DNA of 64,000 nt from UBA9732 sp963599445 (GCA_963599445.1 CAVBWZ010000001.1:142988-206987); one strand, 5' to 3'; numbered from the stretch's first letter, positions 32,810 through 41,894 are shown. The notes: a model not told the origin generated them from the sequence alone. Numbers and translations are program-made.

Positions 32810-33491
32810 CAGGTTTCATCCCTTCGTCGATTATCTGAGTTATGAAGATGTCTCCACGTTGGCGCTTGTTCCTCTCGTTGTCGAAGTACTCGCGCCTTGC
32901 TGTTCTATCTCTCTGCATTTTTCTGCTGTACCAAATGGAGCTTTCTGCAATTTCATAGCCTTTGAATTCAATCCTATCGAATGCGTTTTTGCTTTTTATG
33001 ACAAATTGATGTCCTAGTTTTCCAAGGTGCATTGCATTGTTCAGCTGTCTATAGGAGATTGTGCCGTTGATGAAATCTTGTGCAAATGAGAAATAGCTGT
33101 CATCCGCTCTGTATCCTTCTATGATGTCGTAGTCTCTGTAGTTTGGCATGAAGTTCTCTGCAATGTACTGTTTCGCTTCAAAAGCAAGACTTGAAGGTGC
33201 ATCGAACTCTCTGTTTTCCAATAGGATTGCAAGCCATGTCAAAATCGTGAATTCCGGTGCATTCAAATTCAGGATGCTTAAACCCTCACAGTCTATTTCG
33301 TAGTGGTTTGCATATCCATTCTCTTCAAATGATGCTGCCCATTCCTTTGCCATGTCAGCTTCTTCTGTGCAATAGAATCCTAGTCCATAGTCGTTGTATG
33401 GCTTTCCATATCCATATTGCGGTTTTTCTATGATGTGTGAAGAACCGTGATAGATGGTTCTTTTCGTTTGCTGATTGATGTTCATAAGCAT
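32790..33491 (-). CDS. DUF3990-type ADP-ribosyltransferase-like toxin
   Basis: 233 residues from the ATG at 33491, with AGGAG six bases upstream. Opening IYHGSSHIIEKPQYGYGKPY, then NDYGLGFYCTEEADMAKEWA, is the DUF3990 pattern, distantly like the NAD-binding core of ADP-ribosyltransferases (YHGS for the H/R strand, GLGFYxT for the following strand). The middle region FMPNYRDYDIIEGYRADDSY and RQLNNAMHLGKLGHQFVIKS are likely parts of the active fold. It is intact, unlike the DUF3990 remnant at 14.2 kb. It is paired with an XRE protein instead of DUF3791, a different antitoxin arrangement. Confidence 0.75.
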   Translation of the reverse strand: MLMNINQQTKRTIYHGSSHIIEKPQYGYGKPYNDYGLGFYCTEEADMAKEWAASFEENGYANHYEIDCEGLSILNLNAPEFTILTWLAILLENREFDAPSSLAFEAKQYIAENFMPNYRDYDIIEGYRADDSYFSFAQDFINGTISYRQLNNAMHLGKLGHQFVIKSKNAFDRIEFKGYEIAESSIWYSRKMQRDRTARREYFDNERNKRQRGDIFITQIIDEGMKPDDLCLR

Positions 33492-33536
33492 AAAGTACTC
33501 CTATGGGAGTATAAAGTCAATGATGAATTGGGACAC

Positions 33537-33680
33537 TCAGGTTCGGTCAGGTATCATCAGATACATTCAGGTGCGCTCAGGAGCACTCCAAAACACTCTA
33601 CTGGTAGCTTTGATGGGCGCTGTATGGCGGGGAATGGCGTTGATGGACGTTGTAGGACGCTGTGGAGTAGTGATGATTCA
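33537..33680. repeat. Degenerate arrays with exact 10-bp period
   Basis: TCAG recurs at 33537, 33547, 33557, 33567 and 33577, each followed by six variable bases. From 33611 a second series of consensus TGATGGNCGT repeats in 10-bp steps for five or six units (TGATGGGCGC, TGTATGGCGG, GGAATGGCGT, TGATGGACGT, TGTAGGACGC). No indels break the register. Together they fill most of the 323-base gap upstream of the DUF3990 gene. Confidence 0.7.
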
Positions 33681-33781
33681 TAGGCCTTCAAGAGCCCTAA
33701 GCGCCCAGTAAGCCCCAAAGGCCCCGTTGCCCCAGCAAATACTTCCCTTTTTTGGACGACAAGTCTTTGCTGCATTATGAC

Positions 33782-33806
33782 AGACCACCGGCGGAACCGG
33801 TGGTCT
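33782..33806. repeat. Strong hairpin at the end of the acetyltransferase gene
   Basis: AGACCACCGG (33782-33791) and CCGGTGGTCT (33797-33806): a perfect 10-bp stem with a 5-base loop, 9 bases beyond the acetyltransferase stop on the minus strand. There is no U-run after it, so it is terminator-like or an mRNA stabiliser. Confidence 0.7.
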
Positions 33807-33814
33807 CAATCGAA

Positions 33815-34438
33815 TCAAAGCTGTCCGGGAAGGACTAGCTTTTCCTTTGGCGGAAACTGCTTGTCGAAGACTTCTGCTTCGTTAGGGTCTACGAAATAGC
33901 CTGCCGGGTCCTTGTAGGTTCCCTCGACACCATTCAGGAAGCCAGGTTTCAACTCCTTTATGAGGAAATAGTCGGCGTCAGGATCGTCCTCATAGAGGAT
34001 GCCTCTGTCCTTGGCCACTTCAAAGCCGCATTTGCCGTAGAAGCCAAACTTTCCGCATATGGCTAGAGCACCGCAGCCCATTTCGAGGGCTTTTTCCATG
34101 GAATAGTTGAGAAGTATCGTACCCCAGCCCTTGAGCTTATGTTCTGGAGCTATGCTTATTGGTCCAAACGTCATGATTGGAAGCTTCGTTCCATCTTTGC
34201 AGTCTATGTGAGAATGGGCGTACATGACGTGTCCTATTATCTTTCCATCGACTTCCAATACATAGTCGAGCTCTGGAATGAAATCCGGCCTTTCTCTGTA
34301 CTGATGGAGCACATAGTGCTCAAGGCATCCTGGTCTGTATACGTTCCAGAACGATTCCCTTGTCAGGTTCTCTACCTCCTTGTAGTCCTTTGGCTCTTCA
34401 TGCCTTATCGTGTAGTTTCTGTCATTTATGTTGTTCAT
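33815..34438 (-). CDS. GNAT family N-acetyltransferase
   Basis: 207 residues. The N-terminal strand/helix (YTIRHEEPKDYKEVENLTRE), the central MTFGPISIAPEHKLKGWGTI with the acetyl-CoA pyrophosphate loop (here KLKGWGT, a variant of Q/RxxGxG/A), and FYGKCGFEVAKDRG are those of YhbS-like GNAT enzymes. Substrate unknown. The start overlaps the end of the TetR gene by 17 bases, so both are made from the TetR-controlled promoter and the enzyme is probably induced with whatever ligand TetR binds. Confidence 0.83.
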   Translation of the reverse strand: MNNINDRNYTIRHEEPKDYKEVENLTRESFWNVYRPGCLEHYVLHQYRERPDFIPELDYVLEVDGKIIGHVMYAHSHIDCKDGTKLPIMTFGPISIAPEHKLKGWGTILLNYSMEKALEMGCGALAICGKFGFYGKCGFEVAKDRGILYEDDPDADYFLIKELKPGFLNGVEGTYKDPAGYFVDPNEAEVFDKQFPPKEKLVLPGQL

Positions 34439-34997
34439 CTTTTACCTTCATTTCGATTTCCTTGAAATGGGAATCGAGCAATGCACCGGCATCCCCATTG
34501 TCTTCAAGGTCGTACAGCAGGAACATGGGGGCGTAGAACTCCACGGCCAGTGTTCTGGCGTTGGAAAGCCCCATCCTTTGCAGGATGCTTTCCACATATT
34601 CCATTGGGCCTTCTGTCAGATACTGGCGCATAAGAGCCTGCATCCTTTCGCTCTTGTACTGCTCAATGGTGAGCATCCTACGAAAGCGTGATGCAAAGCA
34701 GTCTCGTGTCCAATATGTGAACATTGCCCTGCTGTAGGCTATAAGGTCCTCGATTGTGGCATTGCACGGACCTTCGTTGTCCAAAGGCATGTCGAAGTCC
34801 GCTGCGCCTATGGCATCGGTCCTCTTCATCCTTTCCAATATACTGTCGAAGATGGCCTGTTTGCTCTCGTAGTGCTTGTAAAGCGCACCCTTGGTGATGT
34901 CTAAGGACATCGCAATCTGTTGGGTTGATACCGCTTCGTAGCCATACTGGGCAAACAGGCTGAGCGCCGTCTCCTGTATTAGCTCCTTTGTGTTCAT
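34422..34997 (-). CDS. TetR family transcriptional regulator
   Basis: 191 residues from the ATG at 34997 (MNTKELIQETALSLFAQYGY). An in-frame ATG at 35021 lies almost on the predicted transcription start, so I prefer the inner one. The helix-turn-helix is STQQIAMSLDITKGALYKHY, and the C-terminal ligand domain is all alpha. A perfect 16-bp palindrome fills the spacer of its own promoter (35037-35052), which supports autorepression. It is co-transcribed with the downstream GNAT gene. The ligand cannot be predicted. Confidence 0.88.
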   Translation of the reverse strand: MNTKELIQETALSLFAQYGYEAVSTQQIAMSLDITKGALYKHYESKQAIFDSILERMKRTDAIGAADFDMPLDNEGPCNATIEDLIAYSRAMFTYWTRDCFASRFRRMLTIEQYKSERMQALMRQYLTEGPMEYVESILQRMGLSNARTLAVEFYAPMFLLYDLEDNGDAGALLDSHFKEIEMKVKDEQHK

Positions 34998-35030
34998 TGT
35001 TTTTCCACTTGTTGTCTTCATGCATCCGCC

Positions 35031-35060
35031 ATTGTGGTAAACGAGCGTTTACTTTGTCAA
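35031..35060 (-). promoter_or_regulatory. TetR promoter with embedded operator
   Basis: On the minus strand TTGACA (plus 35055-35060), an 18-base spacer, then CACAAT (plus 35031-35036). The spacer contains the perfect palindrome GTAAACG-AG-CGTTTAC (35037-35052). A bound TetR dimer would block RNA polymerase. Confidence 0.75.
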
Positions 35061-35087
35061 CAGGCTGCATCTTCGTATATTTCAGAG

Positions 35088-35110
35088 GAGTTTTGAAAGT
35101 TGCTCTTCAA
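35088..35110. repeat. Dispersed 23-bp repeat, copy 2
   Basis: GAGTTTTGAAAGTT-G-CTCTT followed by CAA, 61 bases before the nadE start. It includes the inverted pair TTTGAA/TTCAAA. Confidence 0.6.
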
Positions 35111-35170
35111 ATAATGTTTGATATTGAGCATGGTTTGGTGTTAGTCTTGGATAGGTAAGGAGATTCCCTC

Positions 35171-37066
35171 ATGAGACATGGTTTCATAAAGGTCGCAGCG
35201 GCGACACCATCCATAAAGGTGGCGGACTGCGCCTACAATGCAGATAGGATACTCTCTCTTGTGAAGGAGGCCCATGAAGAGGGTGTGCACCTTCTCGTCC
35301 TTCCTGAGCTTTGCATAACCGGTTACACGTGCGGAGACCTTTTCTTCCAGCAGGCACTGATAGAAAGCGCCAGGGACTGTGCCATAAAGGTCGCATCCAA
35401 AGTTCCAAGAAATATGGTCGTCGTCTTTGGTTCTCCCGTGGAATTGAGGGGGAAGCTCCACAACTGCGCCATCGTTGCCAGCTCAGGCAAGGTCCTTGGA
35501 ATAGTTCCAAAGATAAACATCCCGAACTATCAGGAGTTCTATGAGCAAAGGTGGTTCACTCCAGCGCTTCCAAACGAGGAGCTGGTGGAGTTTGGGGACG
35601 ACAGGGTCTACATGGGCGGAAAGCTCATCTTCACTTGCAACCAGATCCCTTACTTCAGACTTGCATGCGAAGTGTGCGAGGACCTTTGGGTTCCAAACCC
35701 TCCAAGCGTGAACCATGCCATAAACGGCGCCACCGTAATTGCGAATATGTCCGCAAGCGACGAGGTCACAGGGAAATCGGCCTATAGGTTCAATCTCGTC
35801 CAAGGACAGAGCGCCAGGCTTGTGTGCGGCTATGTCTATGCCGATGCCGGTGAAGGTGAGAGCACCACGGATCTCGTGTTCGTTGGAAACAACATGGTGT
35901 GCGAGGACGGCCTCTGCCTTGCAAGCCACAGCATGAAGCCTGACACACTGCTTGTCACGGAGCTCGACCTCCAGAGGCTTGAGCATGAAAGGCGTATTCG
36001 CAACACATTCGTGACGACGAACGACAAGCAGTATAGGTACATAGGGTTTGACATAGAGCTTGGCGAAACGCCTCTTACAAGGGCCGTGGACAGCCATCCG
36101 TTCATTCCAAGCGATGACGGCGAGGCCAATAGAAGATACGAAGAAGTGCTTACTTTGCAGGCACTTGCCCTCAAGCAAAGGCTGACACATACGGGATGCA
36201 GATCCGCTGTGATAGGGATATCGGGAGGATTGGATTCCACGCTTGCACTCATAGCCACGGTGAAGGCCTTTGACATGATGGGCCTTGACCGCAGCAACAT
36301 AACGTGCATAACCATGCCGTGCTTTGGCACCACTGCAAAGACCAGAAGCAATGCCGTCATACTGTCTGAACGCTATGGCTGCACGGTGATGACCATAGAC
36401 ATAACCGCTGCTGTGCTCCAGCATTTTGCAGACATAAGGCAGGATCCAGAGGTATACGATGTGACCTACGAGAACTCGCAGGCCCGCGAGAGGACTCAGG
36501 TCCTCATGGATGTGGCCAACAAGAACGGGGGCATGGTCATTGGAACAGGGGACCTTTCAGAGCTTGCTCTTGGATGGGCCACATACAACGGCGACCACAT
36601 GTCCATGTATGCAGTGAATGCATCGGTTCCAAAGACGCTTGTGAGAAAGCTTGTCGAGTACACTGCACGCACCACTGACGACAGTATACTGTCGGACACC
36701 CTCAAGGCCATATTGGACACTCCGATAAGTCCAGAGCTCATTCCTGGAAGTCAGATAACCGAGGATTTCGTTGGCCCGTATGAGCTTCACGACTTCTTCA
36801 TATACAATGTACTTAGGTGGGGAAGTTCACCTTCGAAGGTATACAGGCTTGCAAAGTACGCCTTTGCTGGTGAGTACAGCGATGAGACGATCCTCAAGTG
36901 GCTCAAGGTGTTCTACAGGCGTTTCTTCTCGCAGCAGTTCAAGCGTTCGTGCATGCCTGACGGACCAAAGGTTGGCACCGTCACGCTTTCACCCAGAGGG
37001 GACTGGCGTATGCCTAGCGATGCCTGCGTTAGGACATGGCAGGAGGAGCTTGAACACAACCTTTGA
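35171..37066 (+). CDS. nadE: Glutamine-dependent NAD+ synthetase
   Basis: 631 residues, two domains. The N-terminal nitrilase-like glutaminase (1-~290) has the Glu of VLPELCITGY, the Lys region VPKINIPNYQEFYEQRWF and the nucleophile Cys in ACEVCEDLWVP. The C-terminal synthetase has the PP-loop GISGGLDSTLALIA and TGDLSELALGWATYNGDHMS. It amidates deamido-NAD using glutamine-derived ammonia, the last step of NAD synthesis. AAGGAG precedes the ATG. It is monocistronic, divergent from the TetR-GNAT operon, with a dispersed repeat in its leader. Confidence 0.96.
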   Translation: MRHGFIKVAAATPSIKVADCAYNADRILSLVKEAHEEGVHLLVLPELCITGYTCGDLFFQQALIESARDCAIKVASKVPRNMVVVFGSPVELRGKLHNCAIVASSGKVLGIVPKINIPNYQEFYEQRWFTPALPNEELVEFGDDRVYMGGKLIFTCNQIPYFRLACEVCEDLWVPNPPSVNHAINGATVIANMSASDEVTGKSAYRFNLVQGQSARLVCGYVYADAGEGESTTDLVFVGNNMVCEDGLCLASHSMKPDTLLVTELDLQRLEHERRIRNTFVTTNDKQYRYIGFDIELGETPLTRAVDSHPFIPSDDGEANRRYEEVLTLQALALKQRLTHTGCRSAVIGISGGLDSTLALIATVKAFDMMGLDRSNITCITMPCFGTTAKTRSNAVILSERYGCTVMTIDITAAVLQHFADIRQDPEVYDVTYENSQARERTQVLMDVANKNGGMVIGTGDLSELALGWATYNGDHMSMYAVNASVPKTLVRKLVEYTARTTDDSILSDTLKAILDTPISPELIPGSQITEDFVGPYELHDFFIYNVLRWGSSPSKVYRLAKYAFAGEYSDETILKWLKVFYRRFFSQQFKRSCMPDGPKVGTVTLSPRGDWRMPSDACVRTWQEELEHNL

Positions 37067-37285
37067 GTCCTGGCGACGGTTGTTGGGAACAGCCGTTGTA
37101 ACAGTCTTTGAAACGGTTAAGGAATGTAACTTTCGCCGTTTTGGGTTGTTCTTGCTGTTGTCCACTTGAGAGGAAGGGTTTACTTTTGAGCAAGAAAAGG
37201 GTTCGTGGATCATGGTGGTTCTGAAACCCTTTGGATACTTTCTTTTGGATAAGGAGGAACTTGGGTTCCTCAAGGAGACCGGAAA

Positions 37286-37888
37286 ATGAAAAAGGTTTTG
37301 ATTATTCTTGTTTTGGCCATTGCAATCCCTGCATGCGTGTTTGCAGGAAACGGACTCATTGGCCTTTCGCTTGGCGCAACAGCTGCATACCAGAAGGCCG
37401 GAGCCGTTGAGGACATCGCCGATGGAAACTTTGACGTAAAGGACCTTGGCATAGACGACTTCAAGTTTGGTGCTGACGTGGATGTAAGGGTTCTTTTCCT
37501 TGATGTGAACGGAAAGGCGTTCCTTGCCAGGAATGACAAGAGCGAGACTCTTGTGAACGGCATAGTGTCTGCGAACCTTGCGCTTGACATTGCAATCATC
37601 CGCCTTAAGGCAGGTCTTGGATACCAGTATACGTTCAATACGAGCACAAGTGAAGTGATCTATGGCAGCACCGCAGGGGTCAAGGACTTTGCAGATTTCA
37701 AGAACGCCAACTTCGACATCCACGTTGGTGTCGATGTACTTCTTGGCGACCTTACGATTGGTGCATACGCAACGCTTCCAACGGACGTCTCCGTTGGCAA
37801 GGGCAACTGGGGCGATCTCTTCACAACTGTGGAGAAGAACTGGAAGGCTGCTCAGATAGGTGTTGGCGTTGGTTTCTCGATCATATAA
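37286..37888 (+). CDS. Outer-membrane beta-barrel-like protein, paralogue 1
   Basis: 200 residues, signal peptide MKKVLIILVLAIAIPACVFA. The mature part alternates polar and hydrophobic residues (FKFGADVDVRVLFLDVNGKA, IRLKAGLGYQYTFNTS, FDIHVGVDVLLGDLTIGAYA) and ends in GVGVGFSII, consistent with an eight-stranded barrel. Start at 37286 with AAGGAGACC upstream. The next gene encodes a paralogue: both share a C-terminal stretch of the form FDIxxxxDxxxGxLTIGAxYxxPTDxSxxK. Function unknown, probably structural or a small porin. Confidence 0.65.
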   Translation: MKKVLIILVLAIAIPACVFAGNGLIGLSLGATAAYQKAGAVEDIADGNFDVKDLGIDDFKFGADVDVRVLFLDVNGKAFLARNDKSETLVNGIVSANLALDIAIIRLKAGLGYQYTFNTSTSEVIYGSTAGVKDFADFKNANFDIHVGVDVLLGDLTIGAYATLPTDVSVGKGNWGDLFTTVEKNWKAAQIGVGVGFSII

Positions 37889-37959
37889 GGTTGTCTGAAA
37901 GCAGGTTGAGGTGGGCTGCATGGGGTATTTCCGTGCAGCCCTTTCTTTGATGGTGGAAA

Positions 37960-38676
37960 ATGAAAAGAAGTTTTGTTAGACGTGTAGCATTCGTAGCAGT
38001 CGTCATGTTGTGCATATCGCTTCCTGCGTTCTCAAGGGGAGTGTTCTCCATTGGAGTGGGTGCCAACATAAGCTATTCCACAGAAGGGATAGTTCCTGCC
38101 GAGTCCAGCGAAGGCGAAGAAGGGTCTCTTTCAGACCAAACGCCCAAGTTCAGCTTCGACAACGTCTCGATTGGTCTTGAGTCCAGAGTCAACCTGAGCT
38201 ATCTGCAGCTTACGGCCGTTGGAGAGCTATCCGCTGCGGATTCGAATACGATACTTGCCTCAGGGATTCTTGCCGGCGGATTGTCGTTCGACCTTTTCTC
38301 AGTGTTCAGGATAGGCGTCTCTGTAGGACCAAAGATCTCGTATGCATACACCGCTGCAGGGGCCAATGCCTCGAACGCCTACTCTTTAAACCAGTCGGGT
38401 TCGGGCCAGTCCAATTCAAGCGATGGTGAAACATCCGGTATAGACCTTGAGAAGACATCAAACGGCAAAGCCTTTTGGGATGCCGTAAAGGACGGCAACT
38501 TCAATCTTAGGTTTACGCTTGACATCATAGCTGGGCCTGTACTTACAATTGGAGCTGCATATGTCGTCCCAACGGATTTCTCCCTATCGAAGGAGAATTT
38601 CGAAGCGTTGATTCCTGACGACAGTGCATGGAGCAGGGGACAGGTCTCCCTTTGCGTCCAGATGTCGTTGTTCTAG
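37960..38676 (+). CDS. Outer-membrane beta-barrel-like protein, paralogue 2
   Basis: 238 residues, signal peptide MKRSFVRRVAFVAVVMLCIS ending near LPAFS. Strand-like segments (VSIGLESRVNLSYLQLTAVG, FRIGVSVGPKISYAYTAAG) and the C-terminal block NLRFTLDIIAGPVLTIGAAY resemble paralogue 1. It has two Ser/Asn-rich insertions (AESSEGEEGSLSDQ and SGSGQSNSSDGETSG) that probably form surface loops. It is 71 bases after paralogue 1 and 9 bases before the small anchored protein gene, so it is in one cluster running into polA. Confidence 0.63.
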   Translation: MKRSFVRRVAFVAVVMLCISLPAFSRGVFSIGVGANISYSTEGIVPAESSEGEEGSLSDQTPKFSFDNVSIGLESRVNLSYLQLTAVGELSAADSNTILASGILAGGLSFDLFSVFRIGVSVGPKISYAYTAAGANASNAYSLNQSGSGQSNSSDGETSGIDLEKTSNGKAFWDAVKDGNFNLRFTLDIIAGPVLTIGAAYVVPTDFSLSKENFEALIPDDSAWSRGQVSLCVQMSLF

Positions 38677-38685
38677 GGGGTGTCC

Positions 38686-38991
38686 ATGTCAAAGAGCGGT
38701 AGAAGGATCTCCGGCTTCTTCAAGGCCATGCTTTTGGCCGTATTGGGTTTCTTCGTGATCTTCCTCTTCTTCCCGGATCTTTCGGAAAGCCTTTTTGGCG
38801 TGAGCCTTAGGGGTACGCCTGAACTTACCGAGAAGGTTACGGAGAAAGTTGGCGAAGTGGCTGGCTCTGCGGTTGATGCTGCAACGGATGTCGTCAAGGA
38901 TGTGGTCCAAAGCACCACCAATGCCGTCTCCGATGTCGTATCGGATACCGTTTCGAGCGTGGTCGACAACATCAAGAACGGGGTGAATTGA
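38686..38991 (+). CDS. Small membrane-anchored protein with amphipathic helical tail
   Basis: About 101 residues from the ATG at 38686 with AGGGGG upstream; a GTG at 38680 overlaps that site. One membrane segment (FFKAMLLAVLGFFVIFLFFP) is followed by a long Val/Ala/Asp heptad-like helix (TEKVTEKVGEVAGSAVDAAT, then DVVKDVVQSTTNAVSDVVSD), which suggests a coiled coil outside the membrane. Family unknown. The same design, an anchor plus repeated D-A-V-D helix, occurs in the larger protein after coaE at 42.5 kb. Its stop TGA overlaps the polA ATG (TGATG). Confidence 0.6.
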   Translation: MSKSGRRISGFFKAMLLAVLGFFVIFLFFPDLSESLFGVSLRGTPELTEKVTEKVGEVAGSAVDAATDVVKDVVQSTTNAVSDVVSDTVSSVVDNIKNGVN

Positions 38992-41894
38992 TGCAGGGGC
39001 TGTTCGACGAGATTGAAAGAGAGATGGAGAGCAGCAGCGAAAGCCCAAGGACATCGGGCCAAGGTGAGGACTTGACCAAGGCGAAGGCAAACGATTCCAA
39101 GCCCAAACGCGTGTTCGTCGTTGATGGCTATGGTCAGATATACAGGTCCTATTTCGCCTTCATGACCAATCCGCTCAAGGACAAGGACGGCAACAACGTC
39201 TCGGCTGTGTTTGGATTCTTCAATATTATCATGATGCTCATAAGGCAGTACTCGCCAGACTACCTCATCGTGGCCATGGATTCGAAGGGAAAGACCTTCA
39301 GACACGAACTCTATGACCAGTACAAGGCCAACAGGGACAAGACCCCGGAGGACCTCCATTCTCAGATTCCAATCATAGAGCACATCCTCGATGCCATGCG
39401 CATCCCACACTATGCACAGGTTGGCATGGAGGCCGATGACATTGTGGCCACAATCTGTCGCAATGCATCCTCAAATGGAATAGAGACCGTCATGGTCACA
39501 GGGGACAAGGATCTGCTGCAGCTGGTACGGGACGATGTCTTTGCCCTGCGACCTCCAAGAAAGGGCGAGAAGGAGTATAGACTCTGCTCAAGTGTGGATG
39601 TAAAGGAGTTGTTCGGGGTGGAGCCGTGCCAAATGGTGGACTACCTTACGATCCTTGGTGATTCCTCCGACAATGTCCCAGGAATCAATGGAATAGGAGA
39701 AAAAGGTGCAGTCAAGCTGCTTTCAGACTACGGTTCGCTTGACAATGCCTACAATCATATAGGAGAGCTTTCAAAAGGAATCCAGGCCAAACTTGAGGCT
39801 GCAAAGGACCACATAGAGCTTTCGAGAACGCTCATAGAGCTCAAGGACGACCTCTTCGAAATGACGAGTGAGGATTTCTGTTCATACACCACGGACGACA
39901 TAGACTGGAACGAAGGTGCCAGGCTTTTCAACGAGATTGGTGCGGACCGCCTTGCCAAGGCCGCCGTCAGGTTCGTGGGTGCTTCCGACTCCAAAGATTC
40001 CAGGAAACCGGCTGGGGTGTCTGCGGAAGTTTCCATTGACAAAGCTGGAGTTGAGTCTCAAAGAGGGCCTCAAAGCGAGCTCCAAAGTGAAACCATGCCA
40101 AAGGCAAAGAGGGGTGAGTACTCTGCCATAGCCAGTATAGAGGTTCTGGAAAAGACCATTTCTGGAATTCCTGATGGAAGTCTTGTGGCCTTTGATTTGG
40201 AGACCACTGACCAGGACGATATGAAGGCCGTTCCTGTAGGCTTCTCGTTCGCATGGGAGGCTTCGAAGGCCTTCTATGTTCCGCTTGTCTGCGCACAGGG
40301 GCGCATGATGGAGGACTCTGAAGCGAAGTCTGTGCTTTCCAAGCACCTCCCGCGCTTCAGGATCGTTGGGCAGAACCTCAAGTACGACCTCAAGGTGCTG
40401 AAGCGTTGGGGTGTCAATGGCGTCCATGCGTATGCGGACACCATGATAATGGCGTGGTTGGACGATTCCTCGTCCATGCGGTACAACCTTGATGTCCTTG
40501 CAGACAAATACCTGAACTACGACACGATACGGTTCGAGGACATAGTCCCAAAGGGTTCCCTTTTCAGCGACGTCCCGTTGGAGCAGGCTGTCCAGTACGG
40601 AGCTGAAGACAGCGACCTTGCACTGAGGCTGTTCGAATGCCTTCTTCCAAAGCTCAAGGCCAATGGTCTTGACGACGCGCTATTTGACATAGAGATGCCG
40701 TTGGTCGAGATTCTTGCCAACATGGAGCTTGAAGGCATAATCCTTGACACTTCAAGGCTTGATTCGTTCAGAAGCGACCTTGAAGTCGAAATCGAGGATG
40801 TCCAAAAGGCTGTGTTCGAGCTCTGCGGAAAGGAGTTCAACCTCAATTCTCCAAAGCAGCTTCAGGAAGTGCTGTTCGTTGACAGGAATCTTCCTACAGG
40901 AAGGAAGACGCAGTCCGGTTTCTCAACGGACTCCGATGTGTTGGAGGAGCTTTCCGTTTCTCAGGACGACCCTGTGCCGCCTCTTATCCTGCGCTATAGG
41001 CTCCTTAACAAGCTACTTAATACATATGTCCTTACGTTGCCAACCCTTATAAATCCTTCTACTGGTCGCATACACACCACATTCTCCCAAACGGGGACGG
41101 CGACTGGCAGACTCTCCAGCAAGAATCCAAACCTTCAGAACATTCCAATCAGGACGGACGAAGGCCGCAGGATACGGGATGCCTTCGTTCCAAAGGAAGG
41201 TTGCGTCCTTATGTCCGCGGACTATTCACAGATAGAGCTTGTGGTGCTTGCCCATATATCCGGTGACGAGAACCTGCGAGGTGCGTTCCTGTCCGGCGAA
41301 GATGTCCACCGCGACACCGCCGCCAATATCTTTGGAATCTTCCCTGAAATGGTCACACCCGACCAGCGCCGCGCCGCCAAGACCATAAACTTTGGAATCA
41401 TGTACGGCATGTCCGCATTCCGTCTTTCCAAGGACCTCAAGATTCCGCGCAGCGAAGCCCAACGCTTTATAGACACGTATTTCGAGCAGTACAGCGGGGT
41501 GAAGAGGTTCATCGAGGACGTCAAGGTCAAGGCCAAGGCCGATGGCTTTGTGAAGACCGCCATGGGGCATATCCGCTTCATCCCTGAGATGAAGAGCCGC
41601 AACAAGGCCGTCCTTGCAGGGGCAGAGCGGGTTGCAGTCAACACCATAATCCAAGGGACGGCCGCTGAGATAATGAAGCTTGCCATGATATCCCTTTCAA
41701 GGGCTATGGAGGATGCTGGTCTTAGGTCCAGGATGCTCCTACAGGTCCACGATGAAATGATCTTCGAGGTTCCGCTTGATGAGGTAGAGCGCATGACGGC
41801 TCTTGTCCGTAGCTCAATGGAGAACGCCTACAAGCTAAGCGTTCCACTCAAGGTTGGACTTGAAACCGGTCGTAGCTGGGGGGAGATGCACTGA
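38991..41894 (+). CDS. polA: DNA polymerase I
   Basis: 967 residues. 5'-nuclease domain (~38-330: FVVDGYGQIYRSYFAF, GMEADDIVATI, VTGDKDLLQLV, GDSSDNVPGINGIGEKGAVK); a 3'-5' proofreading domain (~370-550) that looks active, with VAFDLETTDQDD, GQNLKYDLKVL and YGAEDSDLALRL retaining the metal-binding acids; and a family A polymerase with motif A DYSQIELVVLAHISGD, motif B RRAAKTINFGIMYG and motif C LLQVHDEMIFEV. It acts in primer removal and gap filling. The start overlaps the upstream stop, and coaE overlaps its own stop (TGATG), so the genes are coupled. Confidence 0.97.
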   Translation: MQGLFDEIEREMESSSESPRTSGQGEDLTKAKANDSKPKRVFVVDGYGQIYRSYFAFMTNPLKDKDGNNVSAVFGFFNIIMMLIRQYSPDYLIVAMDSKGKTFRHELYDQYKANRDKTPEDLHSQIPIIEHILDAMRIPHYAQVGMEADDIVATICRNASSNGIETVMVTGDKDLLQLVRDDVFALRPPRKGEKEYRLCSSVDVKELFGVEPCQMVDYLTILGDSSDNVPGINGIGEKGAVKLLSDYGSLDNAYNHIGELSKGIQAKLEAAKDHIELSRTLIELKDDLFEMTSEDFCSYTTDDIDWNEGARLFNEIGADRLAKAAVRFVGASDSKDSRKPAGVSAEVSIDKAGVESQRGPQSELQSETMPKAKRGEYSAIASIEVLEKTISGIPDGSLVAFDLETTDQDDMKAVPVGFSFAWEASKAFYVPLVCAQGRMMEDSEAKSVLSKHLPRFRIVGQNLKYDLKVLKRWGVNGVHAYADTMIMAWLDDSSSMRYNLDVLADKYLNYDTIRFEDIVPKGSLFSDVPLEQAVQYGAEDSDLALRLFECLLPKLKANGLDDALFDIEMPLVEILANMELEGIILDTSRLDSFRSDLEVEIEDVQKAVFELCGKEFNLNSPKQLQEVLFVDRNLPTGRKTQSGFSTDSDVLEELSVSQDDPVPPLILRYRLLNKLLNTYVLTLPTLINPSTGRIHTTFSQTGTATGRLSSKNPNLQNIPIRTDEGRRIRDAFVPKEGCVLMSADYSQIELVVLAHISGDENLRGAFLSGEDVHRDTAANIFGIFPEMVTPDQRRAAKTINFGIMYGMSAFRLSKDLKIPRSEAQRFIDTYFEQYSGVKRFIEDVKVKAKADGFVKTAMGHIRFIPEMKSRNKAVLAGAERVAVNTIIQGTAAEIMKLAMISLSRAMEDAGLRSRMLLQVHDEMIFEVPLDEVERMTALVRSSMENAYKLSVPLKVGLETGRSWGEMH

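Noticed and set aside
41878..41883. G6 run near the end of polA as a phase-variation site
   Set aside because: It is in coding sequence two codons before the natural polA end, and doubles as the ribosome site of coaE. It is not in a promoter spacer.
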